From contig CAITYM010000042.1 in assembly GCA_903896615.1 (NCBI GenBank), positions 1 to 47,198 on the forward strand: a stretch of 47,198 bases of DNA. Direction: 5' to 3'. The DNA is from an uncultured Burkholderiales bacterium. GTDB taxonomy: Bacteria; Pseudomonadota; Gammaproteobacteria; Burkholderiales; Burkholderiaceae_C. Positions 34,627 through 42,781 of this stretch are shown here, one piece after another. The position numbers were made by a program, and so were the translations under genes. The notes under the pieces were generated by a model, which had not been told where the DNA came from, did no database searches, and saw nothing but the letters and a program-made list of their open reading frames with translations. Every line of letters begins with the position of its first letter. The first letter of the stretch is position 1.

Positions 34627-36768
34627 CTAAACAGAGTTTTCAATTGTCTTCATTACATTCTCAGTTGTATAAGGCATGTTTCTGAATTTAATACCCATTG
34701 CATGAGATAAAGCGTTGGATAGTGCCGCTGCAGTGGGTCCTGCCGCGACCTCACCAGCTCCAAGGCTAGGGTCTGACGTATTTTCTATCAATTCGATCTC
34801 GATATCAGGGATTTCGTCAAAACCAAGTATTGGATAAGTCTCCCAATCAGAGGTTGTTATGCCGTTTGAGTCCCAATCTACACATTCTTTGAGCGTCCAG
34901 CTGAGGGACTGAATTATTCCACCTTCAATTTGATTAATTAATCCATCCCTATGAACGATTTGACCAGCATCAACGCAGGCCCAAACCTTTTGAACATTGA
35001 CTTTGTGAGTTAACTCAACTTGAACGACTACTGCGCAGTGACCAGCATGGTTTTTATATTGCGAATAACCAAGACCTAAACCAATTGAGCTTCCTGTTTC
35101 ACCTCGCATCGACCATGCGGCCATTTCACTTACTCTTTTTATCACTGCTTTAGCACGCTCATTTTTAAGGTTTATGAGTCTTAACTGAACGGGATCCATC
35201 TGAATTTGCTCAGCAAGTTCATCCATAAAACTCTCAATTGCAAATACATTTGCGTGAGCACCCAGTGAGCGAAGTGCAGATACCCGAACCGGTGATGTTT
35301 CTATGAAGTGATGTTCTATACGAAGCTCATTTGTTGAGTAGGGCGGGATAGCGTTTCTCAGCCCACCACCTGTTGGTAGCGGGACGTCTTTGGCGATGGG
35401 TTTAAGTTCATCACCAAATGCATTCCAATAACCCAGTAGTTGAATCCCGTCCCCCCAACCTGGCCGGCTTAGATGCGTGTTAGACCAAATTTGAGCGTTC
35501 CAGTTTGAGATCTTTCCATCCTGAGTAATCTGTGCACTGAGTTCAACCAAACTTGCAGAGCCCATGGGGGATTGGGTCAACTCATCTTCTCTACTCCAAA
35601 CAACTCTGACAGCAATACCTAACGAATTTGCGATAAGGGCTGCGTCAAAGGCAACATCATCCGCTGCGTTATGACCGTAACAACCAGCTCCTGGTGAGTG
35701 GATTATTCTGACTTTGTCCATATCTAAGTTTAGGGACTTAACTATTTGTTCCTTTAACTTAAAAACGCCCTGACTGTGAGACCAAATTGTGAGAGATTTT
35801 TTGTCGCTTGAGGGCTGGGCTAGTGCGCAAACCAAGCCTATAGAAGCGTGTGCAATGTAGGGCCTTGAGTAGCGTTGTCTTAAACTTTTCAAAGTGGAGG
35901 TTGGATTTGAGTTTGATCGCGGGGTGGCTAATGTGTCCCCCTTTTCATCGACTACAACTGTGCTTTGACTGCTCTGGCTGGTGAGCAACTCTTCAATTGA
36001 CTTGCAAACGGGTGCCAGTGGTTTTGTCCACTGAGTCATTTTTTTAGCTTTTGATAACGCTTGTATTAGGCGTTCCTCGTCCACTCCGATAAGAGCAATA
36101 AATTGATTTTTAACGAATACCTTATCTACACCTATCAAAGATTCAAGCGCTTTGATATCTAAATTTAAGGGTTTACAGTCTGGGTGTGGACCCCGCAAGA
36201 TACGGGCATGCATCATATCCTTTATTTCAATATCATGGATGTACCCAGCGGTTGTGAATTTATTAAATAAATCTAGCCGCTCCACGATTATGGGGGCAGG
36301 CATTGGACTATCAAATAATGGTGTTTGTAGATCATCCACCTGTATGCTATTTAGTGGAAGACTTACTGAGATCTCTTTATACGTGACGTTTCCAAAGCGC
36401 GATATGAACTTGCCCTGCGAGATACTTAGTTCTTCAAGTTTGCAGTTTAAATGTTGACTTGCAAACTCAGCATATTTATTACGCACTACAGCACACACAC
36501 GTCTAATAGCAGCGATACCTACTTCCACGGATTGACTTCCTGCGGTGTAGCCCTCATCAGGGGTAAGCCCAGTGTCCCCCGCACTTAGGTCTACCTGATC
36601 AGGACTGAATCCAAGCTCGCAGCAAAGGGTTTGAATAAGTGCTGCAGATATGCCCTGCCCAAGCTCGACTTTGCCACTGTATAAAACGACTTTTGTCTGG
36701 GTCGGAAAATCTATCCATTGACTTGCAATGGGATGTGATTTGAGGCTAGGTGAGAGGGATTGAGACAT
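34627..36768 (-). CDS. Molybdopterin-binding subunit, NicB/IorB-like, without Tat signal
   Basis: Large subunit (713 aa) of a second xanthine-dehydrogenase-family molybdenum hydroxylase. Visible motifs: SGKVELGQGISAALIQTLCCELG, SPGAGCYGHNAADDVAFDAALIA (cofactor region), and SLGAGEVAAGPTAAALSNAL with the active-site Glu. No twin-arginine or other signal is seen at the N-terminus (MSQSLSPSLKSHPIASQ), so it should stay in the cytoplasm, unlike the paralogue at 21422-23593. It follows its 2Fe-2S partner by 59 bases at the downstream end of the catabolic cluster. Closest in build to nicotinate or other N-heterocycle hydroxylases; the substrate is unknown. Confidence 0.88.
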   Translation of the reverse strand: MSQSLSPSLKSHPIASQWIDFPTQTKVVLYSGKVELGQGISAALIQTLCCELGFSPDQVDLSAGDTGLTPDEGYTAGSQSVEVGIAAIRRVCAVVRNKYAEFASQHLNCKLEELSISQGKFISRFGNVTYKEISVSLPLNSIQVDDLQTPLFDSPMPAPIIVERLDLFNKFTTAGYIHDIEIKDMMHARILRGPHPDCKPLNLDIKALESLIGVDKVFVKNQFIALIGVDEERLIQALSKAKKMTQWTKPLAPVCKSIEELLTSQSSQSTVVVDEKGDTLATPRSNSNPTSTLKSLRQRYSRPYIAHASIGLVCALAQPSSDKKSLTIWSHSQGVFKLKEQIVKSLNLDMDKVRIIHSPGAGCYGHNAADDVAFDAALIANSLGIAVRVVWSREDELTQSPMGSASLVELSAQITQDGKISNWNAQIWSNTHLSRPGWGDGIQLLGYWNAFGDELKPIAKDVPLPTGGGLRNAIPPYSTNELRIEHHFIETSPVRVSALRSLGAHANVFAIESFMDELAEQIQMDPVQLRLINLKNERAKAVIKRVSEMAAWSMRGETGSSIGLGLGYSQYKNHAGHCAVVVQVELTHKVNVQKVWACVDAGQIVHRDGLINQIEGGIIQSLSWTLKECVDWDSNGITTSDWETYPILGFDEIPDIEIELIENTSDPSLGAGEVAAGPTAAALSNALSHAMGIKFRNMPYTTENVMKTIENSV

Positions 36769-36827
36769 GCTAAATTTAGAAATGGAGATTTTTAGCGTTG
36801 AACGCCAGTCGCTTAATCCGTAAATAA

Positions 36828-37292
36828 CTATTCTCTAGCGAGTTGATTACGGGCCGACTTTGCGGCTTTGAATATTCTTAGGTGTGCACCGCAGCGACAA
36901 AGATGCCGAGAAAGAGCCTCAGTAATTTGGGCGTCTGTTGAGTTCTTGTTTTGGGTCAACAAACCTGTCAGGCGCATCATGATGCCGTTGATACAGTAAC
37001 CGCACTGAGCGGCTTGTTCCTTCAAAAATGCAGCAAGAACGATCTTCCCAATCGGGTCATTTGGTAGACCGCTAGGAGTTGTAATTTCTGCATTCTCTAG
37101 TGACCAAGACGGTGTGCTACACGAATTCTCAGGCTGTCCGTTTATAAGAACCGTGCATGCCCCGCAGTGTCCACCACCACACCCGTATCGAACGGATTTA
37201 TCACCGCACGTTGACCTCAGCGCATTGTAGAGCTGTGCGCCAGGAGCAGAGTCAATTTGGTGCGTAGTATTGTTGTGTTTAATCTCTATCAT
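36828..37292 (-). CDS. 2Fe-2S subunit of the second molybdenum hydroxylase
   Basis: 154-aa electron-transfer subunit with two [2Fe-2S] sites: Cys38, Cys43, Cys46 and Cys58, then Cys97, Cys100, Cys132 and Cys134 (CGYCINGIMM, LCRCGAHLRI). The spacing of the second set is identical to the small subunit at 20939, but the sequences have diverged a good deal. It lies between the dehydrogenase-like gene (30-base gap) and the large subunit. No FAD subunit accompanies it, so the electron acceptor is probably a cytochrome or another carrier, as in the two-subunit NicAB/IorAB systems. Confidence 0.9.
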   Translation of the reverse strand: MIEIKHNNTTHQIDSAPGAQLYNALRSTCGDKSVRYGCGGGHCGACTVLINGQPENSCSTPSWSLENAEITTPSGLPNDPIGKIVLAAFLKEQAAQCGYCINGIMMRLTGLLTQNKNSTDAQITEALSRHLCRCGAHLRIFKAAKSARNQLARE

Positions 37293-37322
37293 TTAACACC
37301 GCAAACATTGCTGTTTCTTAGT

Positions 37323-38213
37323 TTATGTTCGCTTTGCATTTTTTAACCACCAAGCAGCAAGCTGAGTTCCGTCCCCATCGCCCAAACCAGCTGCAGATGC
37401 AGAGTTAAATGCTTCTAACGCTGCATTAGCAGTAGGGAGCGGATAACCCAAGTTGTCGGCCTCCTCAACCATAGTGCGCAGGTCTTTTCTAATGGAGTCG
37501 ATATTAAAGTGCGCTGCGTCGGCTTGCTTGCCCTCAAGAGCTGCAACAACGGCTGGCGTACGCATTTTTAAAATCGCTGGAGTGCCTGAGGTATCAGACA
37601 AAATATCCATGATCTTCTCTGGCTTTAATCCCGATTTCTGCGCAAGTGAGAGTGCCTCTCCTAAAGCTTGCCAGTAGACAAGTAAGGGTAGGTTGATGGC
37701 TAGTTTTAAACTTGCACCACTACCCACGGGCCCAACGTGCTCTAATCTTCTGCACATCTGCGTAAGAATAGGCTTGGCTTTCTCGAAGTCCTCATCCGAT
37801 CCGCCCGCTAGTCCCAGAAGCTTGCCGTCCCTTGCTGGACCCACAGTTCCACCCACTGGGCACTCAACAAATCCCGCACCGGCAGACTTAAGCTTGGATC
37901 CAAGGTCGATACCTGTTTGGGGCCTTACAGTACTCATATCAATGAATAATTTGCCTTTGACACTAGAGCTCAAGGCGCCAGTATCACTGAGGTAAGCTCC
38001 GTCAATTGCTTTCGCATCTGTGAGCACAGAGATGATCACCTCACTATCCTTGACAGCTTCAGCGGGTGTATGGGCAAGAGTTGCGCCTCGAGCAGTAAGT
38101 GCGCTTGTTTTAGAGGCAGTTCGGTTCCAAACAGTTAAAGTGTGCCCTTGATCGAGCAAACGCTCTCCCATTGCACTGCCCATACGACCAGTTCCTAATA
38201 TTGCGATTTTCAT
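37323..38213 (-). CDS. NAD(P)-dependent 3-hydroxyisobutyrate-dehydrogenase-family oxidoreductase
   Basis: Beta-hydroxyacid dehydrogenase fold, 296 aa. Rossmann motif GTGRMGSAMGERLL (from residue 7), the substrate-site segment FVECPVGGTVGPARDGKLLGLAGG, and the catalytic Lys in GSGASLKLAINLPL, followed by EALSLAQKSGL and a helical C-terminal domain. Family members oxidise 3-hydroxyisobutyrate, tartronate semialdehyde and similar small hydroxy acids. It sits between the amidohydrolase (34-base gap) and the molybdenum hydroxylase genes, so it probably handles a late intermediate of the same pathway. Confidence 0.9.
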   Translation of the reverse strand: MKIAILGTGRMGSAMGERLLDQGHTLTVWNRTASKTSALTARGATLAHTPAEAVKDSEVIISVLTDAKAIDGAYLSDTGALSSSVKGKLFIDMSTVRPQTGIDLGSKLKSAGAGFVECPVGGTVGPARDGKLLGLAGGSDEDFEKAKPILTQMCRRLEHVGPVGSGASLKLAINLPLLVYWQALGEALSLAQKSGLKPEKIMDILSDTSGTPAILKMRTPAVVAALEGKQADAAHFNIDSIRKDLRTMVEEADNLGYPLPTANAALEAFNSASAAGLGDGDGTQLAAWWLKNAKRT

Positions 38214-38247
38214 AAAATAATTTGAATAGTTTTAACAGCGGATAGGG

Positions 38248-39465
38248 TTATTTAATCTTAAAGAGCTTCATTGCATTTCCGCCCTCAATCAGGCGTCGGT
38301 CCTCTGCTTTTAATTTGCTCACCTCTGCAATTAGTCCACGCGGATCATCCTCTCCCATGTCGTATGGGTAGTCAGTGCCGAGCATTACACGGTCTGCACC
38401 ATAACGATCAATTAAATTTTTGAGCATTCTTGGATCAAATGTGATGGTGTCAAAGTAGAACTTTTCAAGGTAGCTTGAGGGCTTTTTCTTGATGACTGTC
38501 CTTGTATCTGGACGTGCACGCCAAGCATGATCCATGCGAGCCCAGTAATGCGCAATGAAGCCACCACCGTGGGCAGCGATGAATTTAATTTTCGGGTGAC
38601 GAGCAACTACGCCGTCAAATATCAGATGACTTACTGCAATCGTTGTGTCCAAGGGATTGCCAATGACGTTATTAAAGTAGTGATTGGTTAAGCGCTCACC
38701 TTGAGTAAATCCAAGGGGATGCATGAAAATCACGACACCTAGCTCATTGGCCTTCGCAAAAAACTTCTCAAGCCCTAATCTTGGATCTGTCAAATTCATA
38801 CCGTTGACGTTGGTATTGATTTCAACTCCCTTTAAACCGAGTTTTTTGACGGCATACTCAAGTTCTTGAACTGCGAGTTCAGGATTTTGAAGCGGAACAG
38901 ATCCCATGCCGACAAAGCGGTCTGGATGATCACTCACCAACTGAGCTATTCCCTCATTCACCTCTCTTGCAAGTTCAGCGCCGTATGCTGGCTCAGTAAA
39001 GTAGAAATAGTGGTAGGGGGCAGGACAAACGGCTTGGATATCAATACCCATTTTGTCCATATCTTTTAAACGCTCCGTTACACCTGTTAGTTTGGGCGCA
39101 CGCGTTTTCATTTGTGCAACATTGGTGTCATTGGTCAGTTTGTTAGCGAAGATGACAGTTGGATCATACTGTGCAGCGTTTAAGTGAGCTGTTTTTTGGT
39201 TCACTACAGGATTTAAATAGTGACAGTGAATATCAACAACCTTATGCTTGCCTTTTGAGTTCTTCACAACGACTTTGCTAGAGGGCTTGACCTTAACTGA
39301 GGCCTTGCTTTGGCTGGATTTTTTGGTGGCAAATGCTCTCTCAACTCCCCCTTGGACAGCGTAATCGGGGTATCCATCTCCTTGCTCGTCGCTGCGAGAC
39401 ATGCGTTGATTGGCGGCGTGACTATGGGTAGGATCAGAGCAGGAAGGTAAGCAGGTAAAGAACAT
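38248..39465 (-). CDS. Amidohydrolase_2 (ACMSD-like) metal-dependent hydrolase or decarboxylase
   Basis: TIM-barrel enzyme of the family that includes aminocarboxymuconate-semialdehyde decarboxylase, gamma-resorcylate decarboxylase and PicC. The metal ligands are seen in VDIHCHYLNP (His80, His82), a later His in FIAAHGGGFIAHYWARMDHAW, and Asp in MLGTDYPYDMGEDDP; FMHPLGF is also typical. Most characterised relatives are decarboxylases on aromatic or muconate-type acids. An N-terminal extension of about 75 residues, polar and Lys/Ser-rich (from SQSKASVKV to KGKHK), precedes the domain. The ATG has AAGGA upstream. It lies 64 bases after livF and leads into the dehydrogenase gene. Confidence 0.87.
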   Translation of the reverse strand: MFFTCLPSCSDPTHSHAANQRMSRSDEQGDGYPDYAVQGGVERAFATKKSSQSKASVKVKPSSKVVVKNSKGKHKVVDIHCHYLNPVVNQKTAHLNAAQYDPTVIFANKLTNDTNVAQMKTRAPKLTGVTERLKDMDKMGIDIQAVCPAPYHYFYFTEPAYGAELAREVNEGIAQLVSDHPDRFVGMGSVPLQNPELAVQELEYAVKKLGLKGVEINTNVNGMNLTDPRLGLEKFFAKANELGVVIFMHPLGFTQGERLTNHYFNNVIGNPLDTTIAVSHLIFDGVVARHPKIKFIAAHGGGFIAHYWARMDHAWRARPDTRTVIKKKPSSYLEKFYFDTITFDPRMLKNLIDRYGADRVMLGTDYPYDMGEDDPRGLIAEVSKLKAEDRRLIEGGNAMKLFKIK

Positions 39466-39529
39466 AGTAATCCTTGGTAAGTGAATTGATTAAAAGTTGA
39501 ATGTAAAAAATAATGAAAAAAAATGTAGC

Positions 39530-40243
39530 TTAAAAGATACCTAAGTGCTGGGTCGCAAGCTCAGGTTTTTCAGCCACTTCTTGCGCGGAGCCGCGGTACG
39601 CAACGCGCCCCGTATTAAGAATTACAAAATCATCTGCGAGTGATTTTGCTACAGAAAAATTTTGTTCAACAAGAATGATGGAAAGGCCTTCATTTTTGAG
39701 TTTTGCGATCGAATTGTTTACTTCTTGAACAATAAGTGGAGCCAGTCCTTCAGAGGGCTCATCGAGTAACAGTACGCTTGGATTTCCCATTAAAGCTCGT
39801 CCAATAACAAGCATTTGTTGTTCACCACCAGACAATGTTCCTGATCGTTGATCTTTTTTAGGTTTCAGCGCTGGAAACATTTCGTATATTTTCGAGAGAT
39901 TCCATTTGGAATGGCTTCCCTTTTTTTGTTCGGCAACAATTAAATTTTCTTCGACCGTTAAGCTAGCAAAGACTCGGCGTCCTTGAGGTACTAAGCGGAT
40001 TCCGCTTTTGGCAATTGATTCAGGTGACTGTTTTGCAAAACTTTTACCGTTAAGTCTCATATCACCCGTACTTACTGGAAGTAATCCGGATAGGGTAAGC
40101 TGGGTCGTTGTTTTTCCTGCCCCGTTACGTCCCATAAGTGCTAGGAGGTGTCCTTCCTTTAATTCAAAGCTAACGCCGTGCAAAACATGGCTGTCCCCGT
40201 AGTGAACATTGAGTTCGTTAATTTCAAGAATATTAGTGGCCAA
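39530..40243 (-). CDS. livF: LivF-like ABC transporter ATPase
   Basis: ATP-binding subunit of a branched-chain-amino-acid-type importer, 237 aa. Walker A GRNGAGKTT (38-46), LSGGEQQMLVIGRAL signature, Walker B VLLLDEPSEGLAP, and the LivF-type RLVPQGRRVFASLTVEENL. The start is a TTG at 40243 with a perfect AAGGAG seven bases upstream, overlapping the livG end by 11 bases; longer in-frame starts would run deep into livG. In clusters of this kind the substrate is often an aromatic or other organic acid rather than an amino acid. Confidence 0.93.
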   Translation of the reverse strand: MATNILEINELNVHYGDSHVLHGVSFELKEGHLLALMGRNGAGKTTTQLTLSGLLPVSTGDMRLNGKSFAKQSPESIAKSGIRLVPQGRRVFASLTVEENLIVAEQKKGSHSKWNLSKIYEMFPALKPKKDQRSGTLSGGEQQMLVIGRALMGNPSVLLLDEPSEGLAPLIVQEVNNSIAKLKNEGLSIILVEQNFSVAKSLADDFVILNTGRVAYRGSAQEVAEKPELATQHLGIF

Positions 40244-40973
40244 GGTAAATCTCCTTGGTTTGAGGGTGGTTGACAACAGTATCTCTGTCGCCTTCAACGA
40301 TTAGGGTGCCGTAGTGTAAGAGCGTTATTTTCTCGGCAAATGCAAGCGCTACGTCCATATCATGTTCAATCATAACGATCGTTGTTGTCTTAGGAATTGA
40401 GGCGATCAAGTCTTTAACCCATAAACGTTCATCATGCGAAAGACCCGCAAGCGGTTCATCAAGTAGCAGTAATTTCGGATTTTGAGACATCGCAAGACCA
40501 ATCTCAATTCTGCGTTGCTCGCCGTAGGACATTTCACCTACTTTCCTGTTAGCACTGTTTGCTAAATCCACGCTTTTCAGAATCGATAGAGCTTGTTCGT
40601 AAACCTCATCGGTGATCTTCAGTTTTTTGAAGGGGTTGAACCTTTGACGACTTACGCCGAGCAGCGCAAGTACAACGTTATGTGCTGCTGTTTCTTGGTT
40701 AAATAAGTTAATAATTTGAAATGTGCGACTGACACCTAGGTGAGGTCTTGTTTGGGCGGGTAGGTAGGTAACGTCCTTGCCGTAAACTTTAATGGAGCCT
40801 GAACTTGGCGTAAGTTCCCCCGTAATTTGATTGAAAAGGGTCGTCTTACCAGCCCCATTTGGACCAATGATCAAACGTCGTTCCCCACTACGTATTTGTA
40901 AATTCACATTGTTGGTGACTGAAACGCCACCAAACTTTTTGCATAAATTATTAACTTCTAAGGCGAAGGTCAT
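40233..40973 (-). CDS. livG: LivG-like ABC transporter ATPase
   Basis: Second ATP-binding subunit, 246 aa. Walker A GPNGAGKTT (37-45), signature MSYGEQRRIEIGLAM (SYGEQ, usual for LivG), Walker B LLLLDEPLAGLSHDE, switch His in IVMIEHDMDVAL, and the LivG segment VSRTFQIINLFNQETAAHNV. It overlaps livM by four bases (ATGA) and livF by 11, so these genes are translated together. Confidence 0.95.
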   Translation of the reverse strand: MTFALEVNNLCKKFGGVSVTNNVNLQIRSGERRLIIGPNGAGKTTLFNQITGELTPSSGSIKVYGKDVTYLPAQTRPHLGVSRTFQIINLFNQETAAHNVVLALLGVSRQRFNPFKKLKITDEVYEQALSILKSVDLANSANRKVGEMSYGEQRRIEIGLAMSQNPKLLLLDEPLAGLSHDERLWVKDLIASIPKTTTIVMIEHDMDVALAFAEKITLLHYGTLIVEGDRDTVVNHPQTKEIYLGH

Positions 40974-41914
40974 GATTTCTTACCTACTTTTGATTTTAAG
41001 AAATTTAGGTTCGAAGAAACTATTCCCTTGGGTAAGAAAATGACGATGAATAGGAAAACAAATCCAAGGAGCATATTCCAACGCTCAATATAAGCAGATG
41101 CATAGTTTTTGAGTATCACAACCAAGATTGCCCCAAATACTGGGCCGAGTAAGGTGCCTGAGCCCCCTGCGATTACGCAGAGCAGGGACTCAGCAGACAT
41201 AGTAATCGCCATAACACTGGGGTGAATGTATTTATGAAAATATACGTATAAAAGGCCAGCAACTGCTCCAAAGAATGCCGCAGCTACATAAGTGAACCAG
41301 CGAATGGCCCAAACGTTATAGCCAAGTGCTGTCATTCTTCTGGGCTGATCTCTGGTGCCCTTGATAGATGCCCCAAATGCAGATTGGACCAATTGGCGTA
41401 TTAATCCTAAGCAACCAAGAGTAACGATCAGTGTGAACCAGAAGAAATGACTGCTAATCTCTAAATCTATCCCAAAAGGACTAGGCCTTGTCAAGCCAGA
41501 TAAACCGTTGTCCCCGTTGGTAACGGAGACCCATCTATACGCAAGACCCCAAACTATTTGTGATAGCGCAAGTGTCAGCATTAAAAAACCAAGTCCAGTT
41601 GCACGCAAGGCAATCCAACCAAAAACCATTCCGATGAGTGTGGTGAGGGTAAGGGCCATCGGCGCTGTAACGGAGTGCTCAAGTCCAAGATTGAGTCCCA
41701 GCCAAGCAGAAAGATAGGCTGCAAGCCCCAAAAAACATGCGTGTCCAAGGGAAGTCAGACCAGCGTAGCCGACGAGGAGATTTAAGCTTGATGCAAAGAT
41801 CACCGCTATGAGGGCTTGACTTGCGAGGTTCACAAAATACTCATCGCCAAAGAGCGGAAGACAAGCAAGTATGACGATTGAAATGAGAATGAGGAGCGCG
41901 CGCCAGTGTTTCAT
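40970..41914 (-). CDS. livM: LivM-like ABC transporter permease
   Basis: Inner-membrane permease, 314 aa, with about nine to ten hydrophobic segments. LivM-type motifs: SSLNLLVGYAGLTSLGHACFLGLAAYLSAWL near the start, RATGLGFLMLTLALSQIVW, and the EAA-like loop AFGASIKGTRDQPRRMTALGYNV, later AGGSGTLLGPVFGAILVV. Overlaps livH and livG by ATGA on both sides. Confidence 0.95.
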   Translation of the reverse strand: MKHWRALLILISIVILACLPLFGDEYFVNLASQALIAVIFASSLNLLVGYAGLTSLGHACFLGLAAYLSAWLGLNLGLEHSVTAPMALTLTTLIGMVFGWIALRATGLGFLMLTLALSQIVWGLAYRWVSVTNGDNGLSGLTRPSPFGIDLEISSHFFWFTLIVTLGCLGLIRQLVQSAFGASIKGTRDQPRRMTALGYNVWAIRWFTYVAAAFFGAVAGLLYVYFHKYIHPSVMAITMSAESLLCVIAGGSGTLLGPVFGAILVVILKNYASAYIERWNMLLGFVFLFIVIFLPKGIVSSNLNFLKSKVGKKS

Positions 41915-42771
41915 GTGATTACTCGCCCAAAAAGGCCTTGAGGTTTAAAGGCAATGACGATGACCATGGGTAAAAACAATATGACATACGCAAGATCTGG
42001 GATGAGTGCAATTCCAAAGGTGTAAATAAATCCAACGATGAAACTGGCTACGAATGTTCCAAATAAGCTACCCACACCGCCAAGAATGACAACGATCAAT
42101 GCTAGGGGTAGCATATCTGCATCCAGCCCGGGGTAGGCGTTAAAAATTGGCCCACCCAATGCGCCGCCCAAACCGGCAAGACCTGCGCCCAAGCAAAATA
42201 CGGTGGTAAAGAGTAACGATGCCGGTATACCTACTGCGCGTGCCATGTCCATATCGTCAACTCCCGCTCTGATCATGGCGCCGATTTTTGTGCGCTCAAT
42301 GAGTAGGTACAGCAAAACAGCTACGATTACCGCAAAAGTCAGTACTACCAAGCGGTAAGTTGGAAAGCTTAAGTTGAATATGTGAAGTGGGGATTGAAAC
42401 ATCATTGGAGTAGACACCGGAATAGGATCTCCTCCCCATGCCATTAAACAAAAATCAGCGGCAATGAAGGACAGTCCAAGCGTTGCTAGAACCTGGCCCT
42501 GTGAGTTACCACTTAACCTTCGCAAGATAAAGCGCTCAATCAATCCGCCGAGAACTGCGATACAAAGCATAGCCGCAATGTCTGCAAGAAATAGGTTGGT
42601 CCCGTTTCTTACTAACACTGCGGTGATGTAGGAGCCAATCATGAACAATGAACCGTGGGTCAAATTGGCAATACGCATTAATCCGAAAATCAGAGCAAAT
42701 CCAGAGGAAAGCATAAAAAGCAATCCTCCTAAGGATAGGCTGTTAAGCGTTTGGATTATCCAGATTTGCAT
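41911..42771 (-). CDS. livH: LivH-like ABC transporter permease
   Basis: Inner-membrane permease, 286 aa. Begins with the LivH pattern LNSLSLGGLLFMLSSGFALIFGLMRIANLTHGSLFMIGSYI, has the loop RTKIGAMIRAGVDDMDMARAVGIP that contacts the ATPases, and ends with GGVGSLFGTFVASFIVGF. Ten bases after the substrate-binding protein gene; four-base overlap with livM. Confidence 0.95.
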   Translation of the reverse strand: MQIWIIQTLNSLSLGGLLFMLSSGFALIFGLMRIANLTHGSLFMIGSYITAVLVRNGTNLFLADIAAMLCIAVLGGLIERFILRRLSGNSQGQVLATLGLSFIAADFCLMAWGGDPIPVSTPMMFQSPLHIFNLSFPTYRLVVLTFAVIVAVLLYLLIERTKIGAMIRAGVDDMDMARAVGIPASLLFTTVFCLGAGLAGLGGALGGPIFNAYPGLDADMLPLALIVVILGGVGSLFGTFVASFIVGFIYTFGIALIPDLAYVILFLPMVIVIAFKPQGLFGRVIT

Positions 42772-42781
42772 AATTTTTATC

